A DNA stretch of 64,000 nt from Prorocentrum cordatum (lineage: Eukaryota; Sar; Dinophyceae; Prorocentrales; Prorocentraceae). The stretch covers positions 90,513 to 154,512 of the forward strand of contig CAUYUJ010016346.1 of the NCBI GenBank assembly GCA_963575745.1. Direction: 5' to 3'. Shown here piece by piece: positions 1-12,071 of this stretch. The position numbers and the translations under genes are program-made. The notes beneath the pieces were generated by a model, which worked only from the letters and a program-made list of their open reading frames with translations, did no database searches and had not been told where the DNA came from. Every line of letters starts with the position of its first letter. Within the stretch, counting starts at the first letter, position 1.

Positions 1-655
1 GACAGTCCCAGGGGCTTCGGTGGGGCTCCCTATGGGGCCACGAAACGCTGTACAGCGGGGGGGACGCATGCAGACGGTAGCACTGGGACCTTCGGTGGGG
101 CTCCCTATGGGGCCACGAAGCGCTATACTGGGTGTGGGGGGATGCGAACGGTAGCACTGGGACCTTCGGTGGGGGTCCCTATGGGGCCACGAAGCGCTGC
201 ACTGGGTGGGGGGGACGCATGAGGACGGTAGCACTGGGGCCGTCGGGCTAACTCTCTATGGGGCCACGAGCGCTGTACTGGGTGGGGGGGGACGCATGCG
301 GACGGTAGCACTGGGACCTTCGGTGGGGCTCCCTATGGGGCCACGAAGCGCTGCACTGGGTGGGGGGGACGCATGCGGACGGCAGCACTGGGACCTTCGG
401 TGGGGCTCCTTATGGGGCCACGAAGCGCTGTACTGGGTGGAGGGGACGCATGCGGACGGTAGCACTGGGACCTTCGGTGGGGCTCCCTATGGGGCCACGA
501 AGCGCTGTACTGGGTGGAGGGGACGCATGCAGACGGTAGCACTGGGACCTTCGGTGGGGCTCCCTATGGGGCCACGAAGCGCTGTACTGGGCGGGGGGGA
601 CGCATGCGGACGGTAGCACTGGGACCTTCGGTGGGGCTCCCTATGGGACCACGAA
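1..655. repeat. 77-bp minisatellite array, proximal block
   Basis: About eight head-to-tail copies of a 77-bp unit that contains GGACGCATGCGGACGGTAGC, then CTTCGGTGGGGCTCCC and GGGGCCACGAAGCGCTGTAC. Copies are nearly identical, with scattered substitutions and a longer G run in some units. Open frames occur on both strands only because 77-bp units without stops are repeated; they show no codon structure or domain. The array continues beyond the left edge of the window. Confidence 0.9.
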
Positions 656-754
656 GCGTCTGAGGGGCATGCTAAAACGGGTGATGATGATGATGGTGAT
701 GGATGAGGGAGACGGGGGAGGAGGAGAGGAGAGGAGGAGGAACGCGGGGTGACG

Positions 755-858
755 TCTCTTCAAAACGAGGACCCAACACCACAGGACGGTTGGGAATTAT
801 CCGAAGGACACAACCATATGCAGTTGTGGGTATAGCAGTTGTGAATACCTTCTTCGGT
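755..858. other. Spacer between arrays with hairpin module, copy 1
   Basis: A non-repetitive break in the minisatellite, after a G/A-rich stretch at about 700-745. It holds TTCAAAACGA followed by an inverted repeat CCCAAC...GTTGGG (772-794), then GAAGGACACAACCATATGC and GTTGTG motifs before the array resumes. The first half recurs at 3830-3866 and 4668-4700, the second half at 44473-44520, each time beside a related array. Function is unknown. Confidence 0.6.
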
Positions 859-1905
859 GAAGCTCCCTATGGGGCCACGAAGCGCTGCATTGGGTGGGAG
901 GGAACGCGTGCGGGCGGTAGCACTGGGGCCGTCGGTGGAGCTACCTATGGGGCCACGAAGCGCTGCACTGGGTGCGTGAAAACACCAAATTGGGTGTGTG
1001 GGACGCATGCGGGCGATACCGCTGGTGGTTTCGGTGGAGCTCCCTATGGGGCCACGACAGGTTGTACTGGGTGGGTGGGAGCATGCCAAACTGGGTGCGT
1101 GGGACGCATGCGGGCGGTCCATCTGGTGGCTTCGGTGGAGCTCCCTAAGGGGCCACGAAACGCTGTGCTGACTGCGTGAAAATGCCAACTTTGGTTGTTG
1201 TGACGCGTGCGGGCGGTCCCAGTGGGGGCTTCGGTGGAGCTCCCCACGGGGCCACGAAACGCTGTACTTGGCAGGCAACAGTGCCAAGTTGGGCGTGTGG
1301 GGCGCATGTGGCTGGTCCCATCGGGAGTTTCGGTGGACGGGGTCGGTGAAAATACCTCATTGGGCGTGTGGGACGCATTCGGGCGGTCCCACTTGTGGTT
1401 TTGGTGGAGCTCCCTATGGGGCCACGACGCGCTGTACTGGGTGTGAGAAAATGCCACATTGGGTGTGTGGAACGCATGCGAACGGTGGCAGTGGGGGCTT
1501 CGGTGGAGCTCCCTATGGGGCTACGAAGCGCTCCGCGCGTGAAAATGCAAAATTGAATTTTCGGAGCGCATGCTGGCGGTGGCACTGGGTCCTTCGGCGG
1601 AGCTCCCTGTGGGACCACGAATCGGTGTACGAGGTGGGTGGAAAATGCCACATTGAATTTTCGGGACGCGTGCGGGCGGTCCCACTGGGGGCTCCGATGG
1701 GGCTCCCTATGGGGCCACGAAGCACTATACTGGGTAAGTGAAACTGCCACATTGGGTTTTCGGGACGCATGCCGACGGTCCCACTGGGAGCTTCGGTGGG
1801 GCTCCCTACGGGGCCACAAAACGCTGTGCTGGGTATGCGGGACGCATGCGGACGGTGACACTGGAACTTTCGGTGGAGCTCCCTCTGGGGCCACGAAACG
1901 CTGTA
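859..1905. repeat. Degenerate minisatellite array, middle block
   Basis: Diverged relatives of the 77-bp unit, keeping GGTGGAGCTCCCTATGGGG and CCACGA at the core. Spacing varies and linkers such as GTGAAAATGCCACATTGGG appear. It is clearly the same family as the flanking blocks but older or less homogenised. No gene is seen here. Confidence 0.8.
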
Positions 1906-3760
1906 GTGGGTGGGTGAAGCGCAAGGAGGAGGGAGGAGGGGGCCACGAAACCCTATACCGGGCGGGGGGGACGCATGTGGACAGTAGCACTGGGACCTTC
2001 GGTGGGGCTCCCTATGGGGCCACGAAGCGCTATACTGGGTGGGTGAAACCCACGGAAGAGGGAGGAGGGGGCCACGAAACCCTGTACTGGGTGGGGGGGG
2101 CGCATGTGGACAGTAGGACTGGGACCTTCGGTGGGGCTCCCTATGGGGCCACGAAGCGCTGTACTGGGTGGGTGAAACGCATGGAGGAGGGAGGAGGGGG
2201 CAACGAAACCCTGTACTGGGTGGGGGGGGGCGCATGTGGACAGTAGCACTGGGACCTTCGGTGGGGCTCCCTATGGGGCCACGGAACGTTATACTGGGTG
2301 GGTGAAACCCACGGAAGAGGGAGGACGGGGCCACGAGACCGTGTACTGGGTGGGGGGGAAGCATGTGGACAGTAGCACTGGGACCTTCGGTGGGGCTCCC
2401 TATGGGGCCACGAAGCGCTGTACTGGGTGGGTGACGCGCAGGGAGGAAGGAGGAGGGGGCCACGAAACGCTGTACAGGGTGGGGGGGACGCATGCAGACG
2501 GTAGCGATGGGACTTTCGGTGGGGCTGCCTATGGGGCCACGAAACGCTGTAGTGGGTGGGCGACGCGCAAGGAGGAAGGAGGAGAGGGCCACGAAACCCT
2601 GTACTGGGTGGGGGGGGCGCATGCGGACAGTAGCACCGGAACTTTCGGTGGGGCTCCCTATGGGGCCACGAAGCGCTATACTGGGTGGGTGGAGCGCAGG
2701 GAGGAGGGAGGAGGGGGCCACGAAACGCTGTACTGGGTGGGGGAACGCATGCAGTCGGTACCACTGGGACCTTCGGTGGGGCTCCCTATGGGGCCACGAA
2801 ACGCTGTAGTGGGTGGGGGAACGCATGCGGACGGTAACATAAGGACTTTCGGTGGGGCCCCCTATGGGGCCACGAAACGCTAGACTTGGTGGGTGGAGCG
2901 CAGGGAGGAGGTAGGAGGGGGCTACGAAACGCTGTACTGGGTGGGGGAACGCATGCAGACGGTACCACTGGGACCTTCGGTGGGGCTCCCTATGGGGCCA
3001 CGAAGCGCTGTACTGGGTGGGTGAAGCGCAGGGAGGAAGGAAGAGGGGGCCACGAAACGCTGTACTGGGTGGGGGGGACGCATGCGGACGGTAGCGATGG
3101 GACTTTCGGTGGGGCTCCCTATGGGGCCACGAAACGCTGTACTGGGTGGGTGGAACGCAGGGGGAGGAGGGCCACGAAACGCTGTACTGGGTGGGGGAAC
3201 GCATGCAGTCGGTACCACTGGGACCTTCGGTGGGGCTCCCTATGGGGCCACGAAACGCTGTACTGGGTGGGGGAACGCATGCGGACGGTAACAGAAGGAC
3301 TTTCGGTGGGGCTCCCTATGGGGCCACGAAGCGCTATACTGGATGGGTGAAACGCATTGAGGAGGGAGGAGGGGGCCACGAAACCCTATATTGGGTGGGG
3401 GGGAAGCATGTGGACAGTAGCACTGGGACCTTCGGTGGGGCTCCCTATGGGGCCACGAAGCGCTATACTTGGTGGGTGGAACCCACGGAAGAGGGAGGAG
3501 GGGGCCACGAAACGTTGTACTGGGTGGGGGGGACGCATGCGGACGGTAGCACTGGGACCTTCGGTGGGGCTCCCTATGGGGCCACGAAGCGCTGTACTGG
3601 GTGGGTGAAGCGCAGGGAGGAAGGAGGAGGGGGCCACGAAACGCTGTACTGGGTGGGGGGGACGCATGCGGACGGTAGCGATGGGACTTTCGGTGGGGCT
3701 CCCTATGGGACCACGAAGCGCTGTACCGGGTGGGTGAAACGCAAGGAAGAGGGAGGAGGG
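1906..3760. repeat. Higher-order minisatellite array, distal block
   Basis: The 77-bp unit alternates with an insert of about 50 bp (GGGTGAAGCGCAGGGAGGAG type, then GGGGCCACGAAACGCTGTAC), giving a higher-order period near 126 bp repeated many times. Long frames of up to several hundred codons on both strands, rich in HRGP/SWPHREPHR or GGAPYGATKR, are translations of the repeat and not proteins. The block ends in a G/A-rich stretch at about 3740-3815. Confidence 0.85.
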
Positions 3761-3810
3761 GGAGGAGGGGGAGGGAGGAGGGTAAAGGGGAGGAGGAGGA
3801 GAGGAGAGGA

Positions 3811-4020
3811 GAGGGACGCGGGACACTCTCTTCAAAACGAAGACCCAACACCACAAGATGGTTGGGGAAATTACCCAGGGACGTACCCAACCCTTTGGCA
3901 ACAGGTGGCATTATCAACTGGCGCTTTCAAAATAGCTGAACATCCGCTGGACGTCCAAGAGGCCCACGAAAGCGACGACCATTGCATTCTTGGCAATGGC
4001 CGCACTTGAGGATCATGGGC
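3811..4020. other. Spacer with hairpin module, copy 2
   Basis: Holds TTCAAAACGA followed by the inverted repeat CCCAAC...GTTGGG at 3844-3866, as in copy 1, then about 130 bp of unique sequence leading into the 106-bp array. No coding signal is seen. Confidence 0.55.
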
Positions 4021-4552
4021 AGTTGGCAGCTCCCCCCGCAGGGAGCCGCGAGGTCCCGACGCGATCCGCGTGTAACCCCACTCCGCTGGGCCTCCCAGGA
4101 GCCCACGAAAGTGCCGACTGTTGCGCAGTTGGCAGCTCCCCCCGCAGGGAGCCTAGAGGTCCCGACGCGATCCGCGTGTAACCCCACTCCGCTGGGCCTC
4201 CCAAGAGCCCACGAAAGTGCAGACAGTTGCGCAGTTGGCAGCTCCCCCCGCAGGGAGCCGCGAGGTCCCGACGCGATCTGCGTGTCACCCCCACTCCGCT
4301 GGGCCTCCCAGGAGCCCACGAAAGTGCCGACAGTTGCGCAGTTGGCAGCTCCCCCCGCAAGGAGCCGCGAGGTCCCGACGCGATCTTCGTGTAACACCAC
4401 TCCGCTGGGCCTCCCAGGAGCCCACGAAAGTGCCGACTGTTGCGCAGTTGGCAGCTCCCCCCGCAGGGAGCCGCGAGGTCCCGACGCGATTTGCGTGTCA
4501 CCCCCACTCCGCTGGGCCTCCCAGGAGCCCACGAAAGTGCCGACTGTTGCGC
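4021..4552. repeat. 106-bp tandem repeat, five copies
   Basis: Units start at about 4021, 4127, 4233, 4340 and 4446 (106-107 bp apart). Each holds an inverted repeat GCTCCC-CCCGCA-GGGAGC, then GTCCCGACGCGAT and GGGCCTCCCAGGAGCCCACG. The last segment resembles the core of the 77-bp unit (GGGCTCCCTATGGGGCCACG), so this may be a distant member of the same family. Confidence 0.9.
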
Positions 4553-4975
4553 AAGATCGCAGGAGGCGACAGATGCGCAGATCGCAGCCCCCCAGAGGGC
4601 GCCGCGAGGAGGAGGTAGGAGGCAGGAGGGAGGTGGGCGGGAGGACGGGGCGACCAGAGTGCTCTATTCAAAACGACTACCCAACCAAGGGAGGGTTGGG
4701 AAAAACCTCCTGGATTGCCTTTACTTCCCGGGTCTCTTCAGGCGCGCTCCCCGGGCCCCTGCCTGTGTCCCCGAGCCCTCCTGCGACGGCCTGCTTGGGG
4801 CCAACGCCGAAGAAACCCCCAGCAAGGCCTGGGACGGCCCACGGAAGCGCGGCCCCGCCGAGGCCCGAGACGACCCGCGCGCTCGGAGCCGAGCCGCTCG
4901 AATGCTGGAGAAACCTCTCCATTTTCCTCCACATCCTCCCAGGAAATCTCGTGAGGTCCCTGGAGGTCGTTCCTC
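4553..4975. other. Unique spacer with hairpin module, copy 3
   Basis: Begins with a short diverged tail of the 106-bp repeat, then TTCAAAACGA and the inverted repeat CCCAACC...GGTTGGG at 4680-4700. The remainder is GC-rich with open frames in several phases but no recognisable protein. Confidence 0.5.
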
Positions 4976-5054
4976 TTCCTCCTCCTCCTCCTCCTCCTGC
5001 TCCTCCTCCTCCTCCTCCTCCTCCTCCTCCTCCTCCTCCTCCTCCTCCTCCTCT
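4976..5054. repeat. (TCC)n microsatellite
   Basis: About 25 TCC/CCT triplets with a few interruptions. The open frames through it (poly-S, poly-P) are compositional. Confidence 0.95.
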
Positions 5055-5094
5055 TTCTCGAGAGTTACTCAAAATGAAGACAATTTGAAAGTGG

Positions 5095-5600
5095 CCGACC
5101 CCCCCTGCGTACTGTTTTTTTACATACAGGTTTCCCCAAGAGTTGGGTTGTCGCCTGCATTTCTTCCAAAATGCTGCTCTCCCTGAGGCGCCGGCCTCAT
5201 TTTCGGGCCCCGCTCGTTCCGAATCGTGCTCCCGCTGCAACGCTGGCTTCATTTCCGTGCTTCCGCTCGTTCCGAATCGTGCTCCCGCTGCAGCGCTGGC
5301 CTCATTGCCGCGCTTCCGCTCGTTTCGACTCGTGCTCCCGCTGCAGCGCTGGCGTCATTTCCCGTGCCATGCCACGGCATGCAATGAAATGCTAGCTTGA
5401 TGCTACGCTTTGCGGTGCTCTCCTACGCCATGCCATGCCGTGCTCTACAATGCATCGCGTACCCTTTCGGGATCACTGCCCTGCTCGACATTGGACTAAG
5501 CGAGTAGAGAGGGGATCTGCGCCATGGTAAGAGATGGGAGGGAGGGTAGGATGTCAGATATGCCGCGAACGCACATAGCTTGTCCTCCTCCCCCTCCCCC
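5095..5600. repeat. Dispersed repeat A, copy 1, with internal 53-bp tandem units
   Basis: Holds about 3.5 units of 53 bp starting with CGCTCGTTCCGAATCGTGCT at about 5211, 5264 and 5317, then a stretch of ATGCCATGCC-type repeats. It ends in GAGAGGGGATCT...GCCATGGTAAGAGATGGGAG. The same order of segments recurs at 55640-56310, so this is a dispersed family rather than a gene. Confidence 0.75.
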
Positions 5601-6110
5601 TTCCCCTCCTCCTCCTCCTCCTCCTCATCCTCCTCCTCGGTTCGGTTCGGTTCGGATGATGGCGGACGGTCGACGCCTGCATGGAGAGCTTAAGAGCAAG
5701 AAGACCAATGAGTGAAGAACGAGCAACAGCAAGGCAGGCAGGAGCAAGAGGACCTGACAGCTTGCTGGCACACAGGAGCCTGCGTGCACCAAGGTACTAC
5801 CTTTTAAGGTGGGTGTACACCAGAGAAAGAAAAAGGAAAATACATAGAGAGCAGAAAAAAAAAGTAGCCTTCCCCCGTACCCTCCCAACCCACGTTACTG
5901 CCTCAGGCGCCGCAACTCTCCAGTGGAGTCAGTTGCACCATGCAGGTACTGCCCTGAACAAGGGGGCGAGCCTGGCGGAGTCCTTGGACCCAGCTGTCCT
6001 TCCCAGCATGGCCCTTCACGCGGCTTGAAAGGGTGGTGAAACAACAACAGCCTGCAACTCAAAGAGGAAGTGGAGAGAGACGGTTGAAAATGAAAAGAAG
6101 TAGTGCCGTT
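5601..6110. other. No gene recognised; short simple repeats
   Basis: Contains a CCTCCT tract to about 5638, a (GGTTC)n cluster near 5640-5657, and otherwise unique sequence. It may hold the 3' untranslated end of LINE-A, but no poly(T) marking a minus-strand poly(A) tail is present, so that end is undefined. Confidence 0.5.
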
Positions 6111-6114
6111 GTCG

Positions 6115-7232
6115 TCATGTCATAGACTGTGTCCGCTGCGCCGATGTAGCCAGCAGTCTGTGGACGGCCCCTGATTGAGATATGGGTCCAACACAGCGCG
6201 CAAACTCCGCAAAACCCTGAGGAATTGTCCACTGGTCATCACATGGGTCAAGGTTAATGAGTCTGCGCAACTGTCGCTCTTGATTCCATGTCCATTCAAG
6301 TGGTTGCCTCACAGGGCGTAGGCGTGGGGAGGGCAGGGGACAGTGGGAGGCAAGTGCGTCAGGAATCGCGCTGCCAACCTGTTGGAGCAAGCAGGCCCCA
6401 AGAAACTCGCAAAGCTTGGGAGGGAACACATTCGCACAAGAGGTGATCCACCTCCTCTCTTCTTCGTTGCCACGCATCCCTCTATGCCTGCCGCCATGGT
6501 TGCATCTACCCTGCCCTTGTCTGCTGCCAAGAAACTCACTTATAGTAGGCGTGTGAACAACACTAACAGGGATGTAGGAAGTAGTGCTGTCGCCCCAAAC
6601 ATGCACTAGTGTATATTCCACTGTCGAACCTCTGGCATGTCGAGCAGACTTCGAACCTGTGGTAGCGCCCAACAACTCGGGGCTTCATGGGGCGCCGCGG
6701 GGGGGCTGGGGTGAACCATGACGGCAGGGATCCCTAGCATCCACGCATGATAGAATAACTCCAGGGTCGTCCTGAGTAAGAGGTTGTCCAAGCGCACCTG
6801 CTCGTGTTCGCGAGTCCTCAGATGTCCCAATCCCCAAGGGTGCTCGGGAAGGCGGAGGGGGCAGGTCGTGGGCGCGTCAGCAGGAGCATTAGAGGGGCCC
6901 TCGCGACATCTGTCCTCGGACCAAGTCTCGAAGGGGGGGGCCGCCATAATTCCCGCGACACGACCTGATATCATCATCAGGGTCCAGATGCTGACGCTTT
7001 GGGGATTAGTAAGATCACCCACCTCGGGGTCTATGTTCGCGCCAATGCTCAGCGCCTGAACTCCGGTCGGGTATGTGACCAGCAGCTGCTCTATCTGAAG
7101 TTGGATGTCGAGTGGGCGACGGTGCCCTGAGAAGAGGTGCAGGATGAAGCGCAGCGGGCGAAGGGGGAGAGTCCGAGGAGGGAAAGCCGCAGGAGTGGGC
7201 GGATCGGGAATGGCAACAACGAAGCTGTCCAA
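6115..7232 (-). pseudogene. LINE-A C-terminal cytosine-methyltransferase-like domain
   Basis: The order is LHLFSGHRRPLDIQ (like motif I, F-x-G), DPEVGDLTNP, RVAGIMAAPPFETWSEDR (like the catalytic PC loop of motif IV), a helical region, then VMVHP at the usual ENV/EHP position. In the next phase come GRCNHGGRHRGMRG and VFPPKLCEFLGA. The order and spacing fit a C5 cytosine methyltransferase fold. In this copy Phe replaces the catalytic Cys (PPF for PPC), so it should be inactive even apart from the frameshift near 6610-6670. Recall of similar retroelement C-termini in other dinoflagellates supports the call. It could instead be a methyltransferase-derived domain with a non-enzymatic role. Confidence 0.6.
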
Positions 7233-7247
7233 TCTCTCCTTAGCCTG

Positions 7248-7924
7248 CTAACTCGTCATCTTGATCCGCGGTCCTAACGCGGGCCCCTGTAGCTGTGTCG
7301 GTGGACTGCATGCAAATTGATCTGGGAGGCCTCTCTTCCTGTTTCCTGCCGTGATGCTCCTGGACTCGTTCCTCGATTCCTCCACCTCCTCCTCCGTGGG
7401 CGGTGCTTTCCGGGCAAGGAACCAAGACAGCCTGCATGTGGGGGTGTTGCGTAGGTGTTGGGCGAGGCGGGGGGGGGGGGGGGGGGGGGGTGAAAGTCCT
7501 TCACGCAAATCTGGCAAACTCTTCCAACCGCCAAAACCGAGGGAACATCAATTTTCTTGTGATGCTTGCCTGCATGAGCTCTCAGAGACTGAAGGCTGTC
7601 CGCCTGGAACTGGCAAAGCTGACAAGCAAAGACGGCGTCGGGGGCTGCTGTAGCACCTAGAAGAGTGCCTTTGGCAATGTTGTGCAACCTATGTGTCCAA
7701 ATGTCGGCGTGCAACACGTCCCTCTCGAAAACTTTAGCCTTGTTGATGGCAGCCCTCAGGAGCGCCTGGAAATCCCTCGGATGGTGCCTGACAAATTTGA
7801 TGAGGCCTTCAGGAGTGGGATCCTCAGGTCTCCTAGAGGGGTCCGTGTGGAATCTCAGCCACCTGTAGTCACCAGCAAGAAAGTGTGCCCAACCTTTGGG
7901 CGCTTCCCACGTTAAATCAACCAT
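7248..7924 (-). pseudogene. LINE-A zinc-finger segment
   Basis: Contains a C2H2-like finger (FACQLCQFQADSLQSLRAH, then H) and a second cysteine pair VCQICVKDF. A poly-G run at about 7469-7490 breaks the frame within the second finger; its likely remainder (LAQHLRNTPTC) lies in the neighbouring phase. Nucleic-acid-binding fingers after RT are common in non-LTR elements. This segment joins RT to the methyltransferase-like C-terminus. Confidence 0.6.
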
Positions 7925-7953
7925 AACGCGGATGGGAGGCGGAGCAAAGTGGA

Positions 7954-8304
7954 TCAGCCTTCAGTATCAAGCAACACCTGTGCTGTCATCATGTGTTCGT
8001 GCTCGTTGTTAATGCGTGGCCTGTTCAAGGCCGTACGATAGGTGCTAGCATGTGTGGTTACGAGCTTACTGTGCTGCATGTTCGTGGTAGCAGGCCAGAC
8101 AGCACAGGCGCATAGGAGCACAGAAGATGCCAGGGACTCGGCATACAACACTTTGGATCGCAACGACAAGGACGTTCTAGGTGCAATCGTGGCGGAAATC
8201 GGTCCCAGGGCCCCCTTCGTTTTGGAAATGCGGGAGGAGATTTCATACGCTAGGCTGCCCGAGGCCGCCATTTGAACCCCGAGAACCTTGTGGACCTGGA
8301 CCAC
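7954..8304 (-). pseudogene. LINE-A RT thumb/connection region
   Basis: A 116-codon frame with a start-proximal HKVLGVQMAASGSLAYEI, then SLRSKVLYAESLASSVLLCA. This matches the pattern that follows the palm in LINE RTs (a KYLGV-like beginning and an L..K..L....V.S.LLYG helix). It lies in a different phase from the upstream RT fragment and links it to the zinc-finger segment downstream. Confidence 0.6.
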
Positions 8305-8366
8305 AGGGAAAGCAAACGGCCACTCGCCCGAAACAACCGAATGTCCCTGGAGATGCGGGGAATCTG

Positions 8367-10112
<1,746 letters not shown>

Positions 10113-10376
10113 GGGCTTGACTGCTTCCCTGGCTGATCATGGCAACCGGATTTCAGATGCAAAAAGATCTCCTTCCACAGCACGATGTGCAAAGCGTTCG
10201 AATGATCTCCGTTCCCGACAATGGCGTGAGCAACCCTCGGGGCCCTTCGCAGTCGGTCTGGGTAAACGGAGGGGGTTGAGCAACTGCCTTAAGGACCTAT
10301 TGGCAGCACGCCTCCAATACATAAAATCTAGAGCCGCCGACGAGACAAACTCTTGGTTGGGTGGTTCCCTTGGGTA

Positions 10377-11150
10377 TCAGAAGGCCTCGGAGGCAATATC
10401 AATTACTTGTTTCGTGTAAACATGGAGATGTTCGTTGATGTCGAGGTCCCAGGGGTACCAGCAAAAATGTCGAACCTTGAGCTCAAACTGGTCACACATG
10501 TCCTGGGAGTTAAGCCTGTCGGGGTCGAGTTTGGGACATCTGGCCTCCTTGGCTTGATATGGTGAACACTCCCACGTAAGCCCCAGCAGCAGTTGGTGAT
10601 GGTTTTTGGCCATCATCATATTATCAAATGAGTATAGCGCGCGATTGGTTCTAGTGCGCTGCAACGTTGCCTCATCTGCAAGGATATAATCTATTCTGTG
10701 GTGAGTTCCCGAGCTGTCCGTGTACGTGTGGCCGCTCTCGGGGTCGGGGAGCATGGTGTTGGCCGCGATGAGTCCTGTGGCTAGCGTCGCCTGGTGGAGC
10801 TGTTCGCCTGGCCAGTCCTCCGTCTGCGAGAACCCTTGATCTCCTGTCGATTGCGAGAGAGTGCCTCCTGATCTCCCATTGGCATCGATGAATACAAGTT
10901 GTGGCGTCCACTTGTGGCACAGCTGCGTGAACGTCTGCCAATACTGCCCCCTTTCCTGTAATGGTCTCTTAATATGTGGGGCATGGGTGACGATGACCAT
11001 TGAGACAAGCGCGGGGGGGGGGGGGGGGATGCGTAATTTCAGCAACTAGCGTCCTGGGAGAAGTATATGATATACGCAACTGGCTCGGTAGGAATTTCAG
11101 CTGTCTGGATCCGGTGTGAGCATAAGGGGATGGTTCGGTTGATCCACAAT
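10377..11150 (-). pseudogene. LINE-A endonuclease (EEP/APE-like) domain
   Basis: The fragment shows VTHAPH, then LVFIDANGRSGG (the GDFN-equivalent metal/phosphate loop), HTYTDSSGTHHRIDYILAD (the DY motif) and KNHHQLLLGL (the terminal HD/HH motif). This class nicks target DNA for target-primed reverse transcription. The N-terminal part before 11045 lies in another phase because of a poly-G run at about 11011-11028. RT sequence follows directly downstream on the same strand. Confidence 0.7.
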
Positions 11151-11228
11151 TCAACCCCTTACCCCTCCTGCTGGCCTACTGCTGGTTCTAAGCTGCCTGA
11201 CGACACAATAATAAAGTTGTCAGCCATC

Positions 11229-12062
11229 CTAGCTCAAGGGGGATTGCGGGCCTCCTGTGCCCCAACGATGTGACCCCCCCAGGGCGTGAAGTTGTTCTCT
11301 GAGAGCATTATTACGAGCTCTACGGGGCCGTCCTTGCTGTCCCCATGCTTCCTTGGCGCAAGCGGAACGTACAGTGTAGTGGGTTGTTTTTGACTCAACA
11401 GATGCCCCGCCCCCGTTCACGGTCCTCGCGCAAGCAAGGTCCTTGAGATGGTGCCCCTTGGCCTCGCACGGGGGAAGTGGCATGTGAAAGTCCACTCCCC
11501 ATGGTGGAAACGCATGTCTCCTGCTGGAAGGGGGGCATCCGATCCAGCCCCACCCCCCACCAACGTGGTAAGAGGTCAGAGCAACAAGCTCAGGAGGGAG
11601 AGAGGGCGGGGGGAGGCTGCCCAGGACAGTAGTCCGCGCCACATGGTCCACCAGAGGGTTCCATGGGTGCCCCGAGTGGCCCTTGACGTGGGAAGCCTCG
11701 ATGGAGCGGACCTCTTCAAGAGTCCTCCACCACGCAACAGTGAGCCTGCCAATGGGGTCGGTCTTAGGCGGAGTGACAAAGCCATTCAAACCTCTCACCG
11801 CATTCAGGTAATCAGATTCCACTGTGATCACGCATCCTGGATCGGCGTCGCTTAAGTAAACGGCTACCCATTGTAGCGCCGTGTACTCACTGTCTGTACT
11901 GGATAGCTGGTCGTTCGGCACACTCCTGCAGGAGAGCGCTGCTCGCGCCGCATGCCGTCATGCATAAGGAAATCCGTCCGCATCTTTTTTGACAACTGTG
12001 AAGGCCAACGACGCTACTTCATCGTTTCCATCTTTGACAGAACCATCTGAGTAAATGTGAAT
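11229..12062 (-). pseudogene. LINE-A RNase H domain
   Basis: RNase H removes the RNA strand of RNA-DNA hybrids during reverse transcription. The sequence shows IHIYSDGSVKDG (first catalytic Asp, codon near 12045), SSTDSEYTALQWV (Glu), VESDYLNAV (second Asp) and ASHVKGHSGHPWNPLVDHVA (His/Asp motif). All four acidic positions are therefore present, although one TGA interrupts the domain near 11965. It lies N-terminal to the endonuclease and RT of the same element, the reverse of the usual LINE order. Confidence 0.75.
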
Positions 12063-12071
12063 ACTGGTCCA

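Noticed and set aside
206-4009. Many long open frames on both strands in the 77-bp arrays, up to 563 codons on the minus strand (1513-3204)
   Set aside because: They are translations of tandem units without stops, with equal frames on both strands and no non-repeat coding sequence.
1-4552. CRISPR-like appearance of regularly spaced repeats
   Set aside because: Units are contiguous repeats without unique spacers, and the context is eukaryotic.
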